Source: Paracraurococcus ruber
GTDB taxonomy: Bacteria > Pseudomonadota > Alphaproteobacteria > Acetobacterales > Acetobacteraceae
NCBI RefSeq assembly: GCF_004353985.1
Contig: NZ_SMOA01000051.1
Coordinates: 1 to 33,948, forward strand
Direction of reading: 5' to 3'
DNA length: 33,948 bases
The notes beneath the pieces were generated by a model that was not told the DNA's origin, did no database searches, and was given only the letters and a program-made list of their open reading frames with translations. Positions 7,381-15,421 of this stretch are shown in pieces (the stretch's first letter is position 1; every line of letters starts with the position of its first letter). A program made the translations under genes and the position numbers.

Positions 7381-8340
7381 GTGCGGCGCCGCAGGCTGCT
7401 CGCCACCCCCGCGCTGCTGCTGCCGGCGCGCGCATGGGCGGAGGACGCCTGGCCAGGCCGTCCCGTCCGCATCGTCATCCCCTTCGGCGCCGGCGGTCCG
7501 ATCGACAATGTCGGGCGGTTGCTGGCGGAGCAGCTGCGCGACCGCCTGGGCCAGCCCTTCCTGATCGACAACCGCCCGGGCGCCGGCGGCAGCATCGGCA
7601 TCCGCGCCGTCATCCAGGCCTTGCCGGATGGCACGGTCTTCCTGCTGACCAGCGCCTCGCTGGCGTCCGTCCCCGCGCTCTATCCGGCGCAGGAGCTGGA
7701 TCCGCGCCGCCTGCTGGCGCCGGTCAGCCTGGTGGCGGACGTGCCGACCGCCATGGTGGTGCGCGCCGACGGCCCCTGGCGCAGCGTGCGGGCGGTGGCG
7801 GCGGCCGCCCGGGACTGGCCCGGCGAGCTCACCTACGGCAGCGGCGGCGCCGGCTCCTCCAACCATCTCGCGGGCGCGCTCTTCGCCTCGGCCGCCGGGA
7901 TCACGCTGGAGCACATCTCCTATCGCGGCGCCGCGCCGGCGATGATCGCGCTGCTGGCCGGCGAGATCGACATGGTCTTCGCCTCGACGGTGGAGACGCT
8001 GCCGCATGTGCAGGCCGGCCGCGCCCGGCTGCTGGGCGTGGCGACGGAACGCCGGGTGCCGAGCCTGCCGGAGACCCCGGCGATCGGCGAGGTCGTGCCG
8101 GGCTATGTGGCGCTGAACTGGTATGCCATCGCCGCGCCGCGCGCGACGCCGCCGGCGATCATCGCGCGGCTGTCGCAGGCCCTCGCGGCGCTGCGCGACC
8201 TGCCGGAGGTGAAGGCGCGCTTCGCCGCCGCCGGCACCGCGCCGCTGCTGACCGGGCCGGAGGCGCTGGCGGCACGGCTGGAGACCGAGGTGCCGCAATG
8301 GCAGCGGGTGGTGGCGGAGGCCGGCATCCGCGGGGAATGA
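7381..8340 (+). CDS. Bug/TctC-family periplasmic solute-binding protein (second copy)
   Basis: 319-aa exported binding protein of the Bug family. It starts with a GTG at 7381, only 4 bp after the aldolase stop; the signal MRRRRLLATPALLLPARAWA fits a Tat-type or Sec leader cleaved before EDAW. Core motifs are PVRIVIPFGAGGPIDNVGR, LIDNRPGAGGSIG, and the later YRGAAPAMIALLAGEIDM stretch of domain 2. No TctA/TctB partners occur in the window. The tight spacing to the aldolase gene suggests co-translation and a common substrate. It differs considerably in sequence from the other two Bug proteins here, so they are not recent tandem duplicates. Confidence 0.92.
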   Translation: MRRRRLLATPALLLPARAWAEDAWPGRPVRIVIPFGAGGPIDNVGRLLAEQLRDRLGQPFLIDNRPGAGGSIGIRAVIQALPDGTVFLLTSASLASVPALYPAQELDPRRLLAPVSLVADVPTAMVVRADGPWRSVRAVAAAARDWPGELTYGSGGAGSSNHLAGALFASAAGITLEHISYRGAAPAMIALLAGEIDMVFASTVETLPHVQAGRARLLGVATERRVPSLPETPAIGEVVPGYVALNWYAIAAPRATPPAIIARLSQALAALRDLPEVKARFAAAGTAPLLTGPEALAARLETEVPQWQRVVAEAGIRGE

Positions 8341-8488
8341 CGCCCGCGCTGGCCGCAGCATCACTGCAGCGGCGCCGGGCGCGGAGGTTCGGATCGCCGG
8401 CGCGAGGCGCGATGCCTTGCGACGACCGGTGCGCCGCAGGGCGCGCGGGCCTGGAGCGCGGGCGCAGGATTTGGGAGGGAACGGATCA

Positions 8489-10168
8489 ATGAGCAAGACC
8501 GTGGGCCGCGTGCTGGCCGAAAGCCTCATCGCGCATGGCGTCGACACCATCTGGATGGTGCCGGGGGAAAGCTTCCTCGGCCTGACCGATGCGCTGACCG
8601 AAACCCCGCAGGTGCGCCTGATCGTCTGCCGGCACGAAGGCGGCGCCGGCTTCATGGCGGTGGCGGATGGCCGCATGCAGGGCGGCCGCGCCGGCGTGCT
8701 GCTGGTCTCGCGCGGGCCGGGCCTGTCCAACGCCATGGTCGCGCTGCACACCGCGCATCACGATGCGACCCCGCTGGTCGTCCTCTGCGGCCAGGTGGAG
8801 CGCAAGGATTTCGGCCGCCTGGCGCTCCAGGAACAGAATTACTCCAAGCTCCTCGCCGACGTGGCGAAGGACGTCATCGAGGTGAACGAGGTGGTGCAGG
8901 CCAGCGAGAGCATCGCCCGCGCCTTCCACCTGGCCGAGAGCGGCACGCCCGGCCCCGTCGCCGTCATCCTGCCGGAGGACATCTTCGACGAACTCGCGGA
9001 GGGGCCCGTGGCGAAGCCGCGGCCGCGCGTCTTCGGCGGCGCGCGGGCCGAGGACCTGGACCAGCTGGCCGACATGCTGGCGAAGGCGGAGCGCCCGCTG
9101 GTCTGGGTCGGCGGCGCGCTGGCCAATGCCGGTGCGGAGACGCTGGACGAGCTGCGGCAGCTGGCCGAGCAATGGGTCCTGCCGGTGTCGCCGACGCATC
9201 GGCGGCCGCAGCTCTTCGACAGCGACCATCCCAATTACGGCGGCTACATGGGCATCCGCGTGCCGAAGCAGCTGGTCGAGGAGATGAAGCGCGCCGACCT
9301 GCTGCTGGCGCTGGGCGAGCGCATCACCGATTCCGTCAGCCAGTCCTACAGCTTCCCCACCGCCCCCGATCCGCAGCTGCCGCTGGTGCAGGTCTGGCCG
9401 GATGCGAACGAGATCGGCCGCGTCTTCCGCCCCGATCTCGGCATGGCGGCCGAACCGGCCGCCGTCATCCGCGCCCTGCTGCGCCGCGGCGCGCCGCCCG
9501 ATGCGCAGAAGCGCGCCGGCTGGGTCGCCGGGTTGCACCGCATCCATCGCGGGCTGATGGAACCGACCTGGGACAGCATGCCGGATGGCGTGAATTTCGC
9601 CGCCATCTGCGTCGAGGTGGGCAAGCATCTCGCGGCGGATGCAGTCGTCACCTCGGATGCCGGCAACTTCTCCTCGTTCATCCACCGCTATATCGGCTTC
9701 CGGCCCGGGCAGAATTTCCTCTCCTCGGTGGTCGGCGCCATGGGGGCGGGCGTGCCGATGGCGGTCGCCGCCGCCATCCGCCGGCCGGGGAAGCAGGCCG
9801 TCGCCTTCGTCGGCGATGGCGGCGCGCTGATGACGGGCAACGAGATCGCCACCGCCATGCAGTACGGCGCCGCGCCGGTCATCATCCTGTCCGACAACAA
9901 GCGCTACGGCACCATCGGCATGCACCATGAGGTGCGCTACCCCAACCGCCCCTACGAGAATGCGGTGCGCCTGACCAACCCCGATTTCGCCGCCTGGGCG
10001 CGCGTCTTCGGGGCGGAGGGGATCACCATCTCGACCGAGGCGGAGGTGGAGGGCGCAATCGCCCGCGCCTTCGCGGTGAAAGACCGGCCGGTGGTGGTGC
10101 ATGTCCATACCAGCGCCGAGCAGATGAGCGCCTGGCGTCGCCGCGGCGCGCCGCGGCTGCATGGCTGA
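8489..10168 (+). CDS. Thiamine-diphosphate-dependent enzyme, acetolactate-synthase fold
   Basis: 559-aa cytosolic ThDP enzyme of the acetolactate synthase/benzoylformate decarboxylase group. The three domains are complete. The N-terminal PYR domain contains the cofactor-activating Glu50 in VCRHEGGAG, then a central domain (LVWVGGALANAG near 205), then the PP domain with the metal/diphosphate motif FVGDGGALMTGNE (about 440) ending in ILSDNKRYG (about 468). The start at 8489 has a strong GGGAGGGA ribosome site and the family's usual N-terminus. There is no small regulatory subunit next to it, so a biosynthetic acetolactate synthase is less likely. A catabolic 2-oxo-acid decarboxylase, carboligase or sulfopyruvate-type enzyme is as plausible. 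It lies 148 bp after the second Bug gene and may be expressed separately. Confidence 0.9.
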   Translation: MSKTVGRVLAESLIAHGVDTIWMVPGESFLGLTDALTETPQVRLIVCRHEGGAGFMAVADGRMQGGRAGVLLVSRGPGLSNAMVALHTAHHDATPLVVLCGQVERKDFGRLALQEQNYSKLLADVAKDVIEVNEVVQASESIARAFHLAESGTPGPVAVILPEDIFDELAEGPVAKPRPRVFGGARAEDLDQLADMLAKAERPLVWVGGALANAGAETLDELRQLAEQWVLPVSPTHRRPQLFDSDHPNYGGYMGIRVPKQLVEEMKRADLLLALGERITDSVSQSYSFPTAPDPQLPLVQVWPDANEIGRVFRPDLGMAAEPAAVIRALLRRGAPPDAQKRAGWVAGLHRIHRGLMEPTWDSMPDGVNFAAICVEVGKHLAADAVVTSDAGNFSSFIHRYIGFRPGQNFLSSVVGAMGAGVPMAVAAAIRRPGKQAVAFVGDGGALMTGNEIATAMQYGAAPVIILSDNKRYGTIGMHHEVRYPNRPYENAVRLTNPDFAAWARVFGAEGITISTEAEVEGAIARAFAVKDRPVVVHVHTSAEQMSAWRRRGAPRLHG

Positions 10169-10223
10169 AGGGCGCCGGCCTTGCCGCCAAGCGGGCTTCG
10201 GGGCCCGTCCGGCCGGCCGCCCT
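10169..10223. terminator. Strong bulged hairpin with nested inner hairpin
   Basis: AGGGCGCCGGCC at 10169-10180 pairs with 10211-10223 with one bulged base. Inside the loop CGGGC at 10192-10196 pairs with GCCCG at 10203-10207. It starts directly after the ThDP-enzyme stop codon. The likely small gene on the other strand ends at 10227, so the structure probably ends both transcripts. Confidence 0.6.
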
Positions 10224-10226
10224 GCG

Positions 10227-10424
10227 CTACCACGCCATGCCCGGCGCCAGCGCCGGTCCGGGACCCGGTCCGGGGATCGGGATCCAGCCGGGGAACCGCG
10301 TGCCGCAGGGCGGGCCGTCATGCGCCGCGGTGACCAGCGCGGTGGCGACGGCCAGGCTGGCGCCGCCGCCGACCTGGTCGGGTTCGGCCTCGTCCGGCGG
10401 GACGAGCCTCCCGGTCATGTCCAT
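10227..10424 (-). CDS. Likely small protein, Pro/Gly-rich C-terminus (unknown)
   Basis: A 65-aa reading frame of unknown function in the gap between the ThDP-enzyme and third Bug genes. Almost every codon ends in G or C, and the amino-acid mix is balanced, unlike the Arg/Pro-rich shadow frames of this genome. The protein runs from MDMTGRLVPPDEAEPDQ through a helix (ASLAVATALVTAAHDG) to GTRFPGWIPIPGPGPGP. It has no signal peptide or membrane span. The start could be the ATG at 10424 or the one two codons later; no good ribosome site is seen for either. Its end lies 3 bp from a strong hairpin shared with the convergent gene. The call rests on composition and context, not on a recognised family. 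Confidence 0.5.
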   Translation of the reverse strand: MDMTGRLVPPDEAEPDQVGGGASLAVATALVTAAHDGPPCGTRFPGWIPIPGPGPGPALAPGMAW

Positions 10425-10538
10425 CGGTGGCCGCAAATGCCGGGCGCCGTCCCCGCGGCGGAATGGCCGAGGCTGCGGCCGCGCCGGGGACACAGTCTGC
10501 GCCATGGCGCATGATGCCTTCCCGAGGGAGCCTGCCGC

Positions 10539-11504
10539 ATGACCCCGACGCGACGCGCGGCGCTGGCCGCGCTGCTGGTCCTGCCATCCGCCGCGCGGGC
10601 GGCGTCCTGGTCGCCCGATCGCCCGGTGCGGATCGTCGTCCCCTATCCGCCGGGCGGTCCGACCGACATCCTGGCGCGCGCCCTGGCCGCCGCGCTGCCG
10701 GAGGCCTGGCGCCAGCCGGTGGTGGTGGAGAACCGGCCTGGCGCCGGCAGCAGCATCGGCACCGAGGTCGTGGCGCGCGCCGCGCCGGATGGCACGACGC
10801 TGCTGCTGGCGGCGACGGCGCATGTGATGAACCCGCCGCTGATGCCGCGCCTGCCCTTCGACCCCGTGCGCGACTTCACGCCGCTGCTGAACTGCGCCTT
10901 CCACCCGATGGTGCTGGTGGTGCATCCGGCGACCGGCATCACGGACATGGCGGGCTTCGTCGCCGCGGCGCGGGCGCGGCCGGGCGGGCTGACCATGGGC
11001 TCGGCCGGCATCGGCAATGCCAGCCACCTGGCGATGGCGCTCTTCGCCCAGGTGGCCGGCATCGCGCTGACGCATGTGCCCTTCAGCGGCGCGGCGCCGG
11101 CGCAGGCGGCGCTGCTCGGCGGCCAGGTGCAGGGCGGCTTCCTGAACTCCACCGTGGCGGTGCCCCAGCTTCGCGCCGGCGCGCTGCGCGGCCTGGCGGT
11201 GGCGGATGCGCGGCGCTGGCGCGAATTGCCGGACCTGCCGACCCTGGCCGAGGCGGGGTATGCGGGCGCCGAGGCCGGGTCCTGGTACGGGCTGCTGGCG
11301 CCGGCCGGCCTGGCGCCGGCGCTGGCGGCGCGCCTGCATGCCGACCTGCTGGCGGCCCTGCGGCGACCGGAGGTGCAGGCGCGCATCCTGGCCGCGGGCC
11401 TCGACCCGCTGGAGACCGGGCCGGAGGAGTTCCAGGCGCAGATCGCCCAAGAAGCGGCGAAATGGGCGAAGGTGGTGCGGGAGGGCGGGATCCGCCCCGA
11501 CTGA
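10539..11504 (+). CDS. Bug/TctC-family periplasmic solute-binding protein (third copy)
   Basis: 321-aa exported Bug-family binder. Signal peptide MTPTRRAALAALLVLPSAARA is cut before ASWSPDRP. Family motifs: PVRIVVPYPPGGPTDILAR, VVVENRPGAGSSIG, RAAPDGTTLLLAATAH, and FDPVRDFTPL. The second domain is complete through the closing AAKWAKVVREGGIRPD, typical of family ends. It has no adjacent enzyme in the same operon: a 370-bp gap and a likely small opposing gene lie upstream, and a hairpin terminator lies downstream. Ligand unknown; the family binds carboxylates, nicotinate, amino acids and aromatic acids. Confidence 0.92.
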   Translation: MTPTRRAALAALLVLPSAARAASWSPDRPVRIVVPYPPGGPTDILARALAAALPEAWRQPVVVENRPGAGSSIGTEVVARAAPDGTTLLLAATAHVMNPPLMPRLPFDPVRDFTPLLNCAFHPMVLVVHPATGITDMAGFVAAARARPGGLTMGSAGIGNASHLAMALFAQVAGIALTHVPFSGAAPAQAALLGGQVQGGFLNSTVAVPQLRAGALRGLAVADARRWRELPDLPTLAEAGYAGAEAGSWYGLLAPAGLAPALAARLHADLLAALRRPEVQARILAAGLDPLETGPEEFQAQIAQEAAKWAKVVREGGIRPD

Positions 11505-11535
11505 TGGCAACCGCACGCCTCCTCCCAGCGGATCG

Positions 11536-11565
11536 GGCATGCGACGGGGCGCCGCGTCCCATGCC
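11536..11565 (+). terminator. Hairpin downstream of third Bug gene
   Basis: GGCATG, a C-C mismatch and GACG (11536-11546) pair with CGTC, a mismatch and CATGCC (11555-11565). It lies 32 bp after the stop at 11504. There is no U-tract. The remaining 170 bp before the transporter start show nothing else I can support. Confidence 0.45.
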
Positions 11566-11735
11566 GCCTCGCCGGGGTCTGCGACGCAGGCCGCCCGGCG
11601 ATCGAGGCGCCGTGGATCGGGCCCGAGCAACCGCCATCGGCCCCGCCTCCGGCCCCGCGCCGCGTTCCGTGTCCTCCGCCCCGGCATCGCCGGCCTATGC
11701 TGCCCGATCGCGCGCGCGGAAGGGATCCGATCGGA

Positions 11736-13409
11736 ATGCATGAGGCGAGGCTGCTGCTGGACCTGGCCGGGGAGGCCGCCCTGCTGCTCTGCGGCCTGCA
11801 CATGGTGCAGAGCGGCGTGCAGCGCGCCTTCGGCAGCCGCCTGCGGCAGGCGCTCGGCATCGCCCTCGGCGGCACCGGACGCGCCTTCCTGGCAGGCCTC
11901 GGCGTCACGGCGCTGCTGCAGAGCAGCACGGCGACCGCGCTGATGGTCGGGTCCTTCGCCGCCGGCGGGGCGGTGGCGCTGGCGCCAGCGCTGGCGGCGA
12001 TGCTGGGCGCCAACCTGGGCACGGCGCTGATCGTGCAGCTTCTCTCCTTCGACGCCGCAGCGGTCGTCCCGGCGCTGGTGCTGGCCGGCGTGCTGGCCTT
12101 CCGCCGCGGCAGGCGCGCCATGGTGCGGGACCTCGGCCGCGTGGCGATCGGCCTCGGCCTCATGCTGCTCGCCCTGCACCTGATGGTGGAGAGCATGGCG
12201 CCGGTCGAGTCCTCCCCCACGCTCCGCCTGCTGCTGGCGGCGCTGGCCGACCAGCCGCTGCCCAACCTGCTGCTGGCCACGATGGTGGCCTGGGCGGCGC
12301 ATTCCAGCGTCGCCGGCGTGCTCTTCGTCGCCTCGCTCGCCGGCAGCGGCGTCGTGGCGCCGGCCGCCGCCTTCGCCATGGTGCTGGGCGCCAACCTGGG
12401 CAGCGCGCTGAACCCGCTGCTGGAAGCGGGCGGCGACCGGGAAGACCCGGCCCGGCTGCGCGTGCCGGCCGGCAACCTGCTGAACCGGGCGGTCGGCACC
12501 GCGCTCGGCCTGGCCCTGCTGCCGCAGGCGGTGGCGCTGCTGCAGGCGCTGGACCCGGTGCCGGCCCGGCTGGTGGCGAATGCGCATCTGGGCTTCAACC
12601 TGGCGATGGCCCTGCTGGCGCTGCCGCTGGTGCCGCCGCAGGCCAGGCTGCTGCGCCGCCTGCTGCCCGACCGCACCGGCGCCGACCCCGCGGCGCCGCG
12701 CTACCTGGACGAGGCGGCGCTCGGCACGCCCTCCGTCGCGCTGGCCAATGCGGCGCGGGAGGTGCTGCGGATGGCCGACCGGGTCGAGGCGATGCTGCAG
12801 GCCTCGGCCGAGGCCTTCCGCGCGCCGGACCGCGACGCCGCCCGCGCCGCCGCGCGGCAGGACGATGCGGTGGACCGGTTGCACCGCGCCGTGCATGCCT
12901 ACCTCGCCGCCATCCCGCGGGAGTCGCTGGGCGAGGAGGACAGCCGCCGCCTGCGGGAGGTGCAGGCCTTCGCCGTCGCGCTGGAGCATGCGGCGGATGT
13001 CATCGGCCGCGACCTGCTGAAGCATGCGGTGAAGCGGCAGCGCCGCGGCCTGGCGCTGGAAGGCCCGGCGCTGGCGGAGATGCTGGCCCTGCACGCCACC
13101 CTGCGGGAGCAGCTTCGCCTGGCGATCGCCGTCTTCATGCTGGAGGATGTGGAGGCGGCGCGCGCCCTGGTGCGCGGCAAGGAAGGGCTGCGCGGGGCCG
13201 AACGGGCGGCGATGCGGCGGCTCGGCGAAGGCGGCGCGGCCGGGCTGCTGCTGGACGCGGTGCGCGACCTGCGCCGGGTCGGCGGCCATCTGGCGGCGGT
13301 GGCGCATCCGCTGCTGGAGAGGCGCGGCGAGCTGCTGCCCAGCCGCCTGGCGGAGGTCGCCCCCGGTGCGTCGCGGCGTGGCCCACGCGAGGCGGCGCTG
13401 GGTCCCTGA
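11736..13409 (+). CDS. Na/Pi-cotransporter II family protein with PhoU-like C-terminus
   Basis: 557-aa inner-membrane protein of the bacterial Na+/phosphate symporter family (NptA/YjbB-like). Residues ~1-310 hold two inverted hydrophobic repeats. The first carries the signature LLQSSTATALMVGS followed by MLGANLGTALIVQ. The second carries AAHSSVAGVLFVAS and VLGANLGSALNP, so the second-repeat QSS is HSS here. Residues ~335-545 are soluble, helical and PhoU-like (AAREVLRMADRVEAMLQAS; DDAVDRLHRAVHAYL), a common fusion in the family. Start 11736 is preferred over the in-frame ATG at 11697 because of an AAGGGA ribosome site upstream. Role inferred: phosphate movement, probably export or low-affinity uptake. 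No pho-system genes are adjacent. Confidence 0.9.
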   Translation: MHEARLLLDLAGEAALLLCGLHMVQSGVQRAFGSRLRQALGIALGGTGRAFLAGLGVTALLQSSTATALMVGSFAAGGAVALAPALAAMLGANLGTALIVQLLSFDAAAVVPALVLAGVLAFRRGRRAMVRDLGRVAIGLGLMLLALHLMVESMAPVESSPTLRLLLAALADQPLPNLLLATMVAWAAHSSVAGVLFVASLAGSGVVAPAAAFAMVLGANLGSALNPLLEAGGDREDPARLRVPAGNLLNRAVGTALGLALLPQAVALLQALDPVPARLVANAHLGFNLAMALLALPLVPPQARLLRRLLPDRTGADPAAPRYLDEAALGTPSVALANAAREVLRMADRVEAMLQASAEAFRAPDRDAARAAARQDDAVDRLHRAVHAYLAAIPRESLGEEDSRRLREVQAFAVALEHAADVIGRDLLKHAVKRQRRGLALEGPALAEMLALHATLREQLRLAIAVFMLEDVEAARALVRGKEGLRGAERAAMRRLGEGGAAGLLLDAVRDLRRVGGHLAAVAHPLLERRGELLPSRLAEVAPGASRRGPREAALGP

Positions 13410-13460
13410 CGGCCGGGGCGCATCGGCCGCGGGCGGGCGCGCGCCGCCCCGGCCCTTCCC

Positions 13461-13480
13461 CGGCAGGCGGCGGCCTGCCG
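13461..13480 (+). terminator. Perfect hairpin after Na/Pi transporter
   Basis: CGGCAGGC at 13461-13468 pairs with GCCTGCCG at 13473-13480 around the loop GGCG. It is 52 bp beyond the transporter stop and 60 bp before the next ATG. Likely a transcription terminator without U-tract. Confidence 0.5.
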
Positions 13481-13540
13481 CGGGCCGTTCGCGGCTGGCC
13501 GCAATGGCCCTAGGATGCCGCCGAACAGGGAGCCACCTCC

Positions 13541-15097
13541 ATGGACGCCGTCACCCAGCCGCCCGCAGCAACGCGCCCGGACCCAGCGACCATCCGCCTG
13601 AACCCCGAGGACGGCGTGGTCATCGCCCGGCGGGTGCTGCCGCCGAGGACACCGGTGGGTGCCGGCGTATCCACCGCCGCCCGCATCCCGGCGGGCCACA
13701 AGATCGCGGTGCGGGCGCATGCGAAGGGCGAGCCGGTGCGGCGCTACGGCCAGATCATCGGCTTCGCCACCGATGCCATCGCGCCCGGCGCCTGGGTGCA
13801 CACCCACAACCTGGGCATGGGCGACTTTTCCCGCGACTATGCCTTCGGCCAGGATGCCCGCCCGACCGAGAAGGTGCCGGTGCCCGCGACCTTCCAGGGG
13901 ATCCGTCGTGCGGATGGCCGCGTGGCGACCCGCAACTACATCGGCATCATCACCAGCGTGAATTGCTCGGCGCATGTGGCGGAGCTGATCGCGCTGGCCT
14001 TCCGCCGCAACCCCATCACCGGCGAGGACCCGCTGGCGCCCTGGCCGAATGTGGACGGCGTGGTGGCGCTGACCCACAAGACCGGCTGCGGCATGACCCA
14101 GGGGGAGCCGCTGACCCTGCTGCGCCGGACGCTCGGCGGCTTCGCGCGGCATGCGAATTTCAGCCATGTCATCGCCATCGGGCTCGGCTGCGAGGTGAAC
14201 CAGATCGGCGGCCTGCTGGACGAGCAGCGGCTCTCCGGCCGGCTGCGGAACATGGACATCCAGGAGATGGGCGGCACCCGCAAGACCGTCGCCGCCGGCA
14301 TCGCCTTCGTGAAGGAGGTCCTGGACGAGGCCAACAGGGTGTCCCGCGTCGCGGTGCCGGCCAGCGACCTCTGCGTCGCGCTGCAATGCGGCGGCTCGGA
14401 CGGGTATTCCGGCATCACCGCCAACCCGGCGCTCGGCGCCGCCAGCGACCTGGTGGTGCGCCATGGCGGCACGGTGATCCTGAGCGAGAGCCCGGAGACC
14501 TATGGCGCCGAGCACCTGCTGACCCGCCGCGCCGTCAGCCGGGAGGTCGGGCAGAAGCTGGTGGACGTGATGCATTGGTGGGAGGAGTACACGCGGCGCG
14601 AGGGCGCCGAGATGGACGCCAACCCCTCCCCCGGCAACAAGCTCGGCGGGCTGACCACGATCCTCGAGAAGTCGCTGGGCGCCATGGCCAAGGCCGGCAG
14701 CACCAACCTGGTGGAGGTGGTGCGCTACGCCGAGCCCGTGACGGCCAAGGGCTTCGTCTTCATGGACACACCGGGCTACGACCCGGTGGGCGCCACCGGC
14801 CAAGTCGCGGGCGGCGCCAACCTGCTCTGCTTCACCACCGGCCGCGGCAGCGTCTTCGGCTGCAAGCCCACGCCCTCCATCAAGCTGGCGACCAATACGC
14901 CGATGTACCAGCGGATGGAGGACGACATGGACATCAACTGCGGCACCATCCTGACCGGCGAGGAGAGCGTGCAGCAGGTGGGCGCGCGGATCTTCGACCT
15001 GATGCTGCGCACCGCGAGCGGCGAGCGGACGAAGAGCGAGGCCTTCGACTTCGGCGCGGCGGAATTCGCCCCCTGGGTGCTCGGCGCGACGATGTAG
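13541..15097 (+). CDS. UxaA-family (altronate dehydratase-like) sugar-acid dehydratase
   Basis: 518-aa cytosolic lyase of the altronate/galactarate dehydratase family, which removes water from aldonic or aldaric acids to give 2-keto-3-deoxy acids. It has both parts in one chain: an N-terminal SAF-like domain (about residues 20-100, DGVVIARRVLPP to VHTHNLGMG) and the C-terminal catalytic UxaA domain (VATRNYIGIITSVNCSAHVA, LTHKTGCGMTQGE, IGLGCEVNQIGGL, LQCGGSDGYSGITANPALG, TTGRGSVFGCKPTPSIKLATN). Conserved cysteines and histidines for the metal centre are retained. The length matches full UxaA. The true substrate is open: in Campylobacter, UxaA-like proteins sit in the fucose gene set. It runs toward the YdhR/hydrolase operon with only 6 bp between the two stop codons. 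Confidence 0.9.
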   Translation: MDAVTQPPAATRPDPATIRLNPEDGVVIARRVLPPRTPVGAGVSTAARIPAGHKIAVRAHAKGEPVRRYGQIIGFATDAIAPGAWVHTHNLGMGDFSRDYAFGQDARPTEKVPVPATFQGIRRADGRVATRNYIGIITSVNCSAHVAELIALAFRRNPITGEDPLAPWPNVDGVVALTHKTGCGMTQGEPLTLLRRTLGGFARHANFSHVIAIGLGCEVNQIGGLLDEQRLSGRLRNMDIQEMGGTRKTVAAGIAFVKEVLDEANRVSRVAVPASDLCVALQCGGSDGYSGITANPALGAASDLVVRHGGTVILSESPETYGAEHLLTRRAVSREVGQKLVDVMHWWEEYTRREGAEMDANPSPGNKLGGLTTILEKSLGAMAKAGSTNLVEVVRYAEPVTAKGFVFMDTPGYDPVGATGQVAGGANLLCFTTGRGSVFGCKPTPSIKLATNTPMYQRMEDDMDINCGTILTGEESVQQVGARIFDLMLRTASGERTKSEAFDFGAAEFAPWVLGATM

Positions 15098-15103
15098 TCG
15101 GGT

Positions 15104-15421
15104 TCAGGGGATCGGGGCGCGGGTGATGCGGGACAGCGGTTCGTTGATCTCGCGATAGGTCGCCTCGATCCCCGTGACGCCGGCGCGGCCGAGGCGGTCC
15201 GCATGCATGCGGTGATAGGCTTCGGCCGCGGCCCGGCTTTCGAACAGGTAGGCGCCGCCGGCGCGGCCTTCGGCCGTGCTCCCGGTCCAGATCTTCCACA
15301 GCAGGCCCGGTTCCTGCGCGATGCTGTCCGCCAGCGCGCGCAGGGCCGCGGCCTGTTCCGGCCCGCCGGGTGGGCGGGCCGGAAAGTCGAGGATCAGGAG
15401 GGTGACGCCGTCAGCCTTCAT
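15104..15421 (-). CDS. ydhR: YdhR-like putative mono-oxygenase (ABM-fold)
   Basis: Small 105-aa dimeric alpha+beta barrel protein resembling E. coli YdhR. Family landmarks are visible: ALADSIAQEPGLLWKIWT, the AGGAYLFESRAAAEAYHRMH stretch, and INEPLSRITRAPI at the end. YdhR is named a putative mono-oxygenase on fold grounds only; no reaction is established. The ATG at 15421 overlaps the 3' end of the diketo-acid hydrolase gene by 11 bp, so the two are translated together and probably share a pathway. A role as a small lactonase, isomerase or protective enzyme for a reactive intermediate is conceivable but unproven. Confidence 0.82.
   Translation of the reverse strand: MKADGVTLLILDFPARPPGGPEQAAALRALADSIAQEPGLLWKIWTGSTAEGRAGGAYLFESRAAAEAYHRMHADRLGRAGVTGIEATYREINEPLSRITRAPIP

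Noticed and set aside
7171-8751. 526-codon minus-strand frame opposite the second Bug gene
   Set aside because: No motif; the plus strand has a clear signal peptide and all Bug motifs.
8489-10168. Biosynthetic acetolactate synthase
   Set aside because: No regulatory small subunit or ilvC follows and the context is catabolic; kept as a general ThDP enzyme.
4404-11504. Tandem duplication of Bug genes
   Set aside because: The three proteins differ widely outside family motifs and have different neighbours, so recent duplication is not supported.
10227-13307. A 1026-codon minus-strand frame across the Bug and Na/Pi genes
   Set aside because: It is extremely rich in Arg, Gln and His and mirrors the plus-strand genes with clear families. 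Only its last 65 codons, outside those genes, look coding.
12899-14803. 634-codon minus-strand frame opposite the UxaA gene
   Set aside because: No domain recognised, composition typical of antisense frames in this genome, and the plus strand holds a complete UxaA protein.
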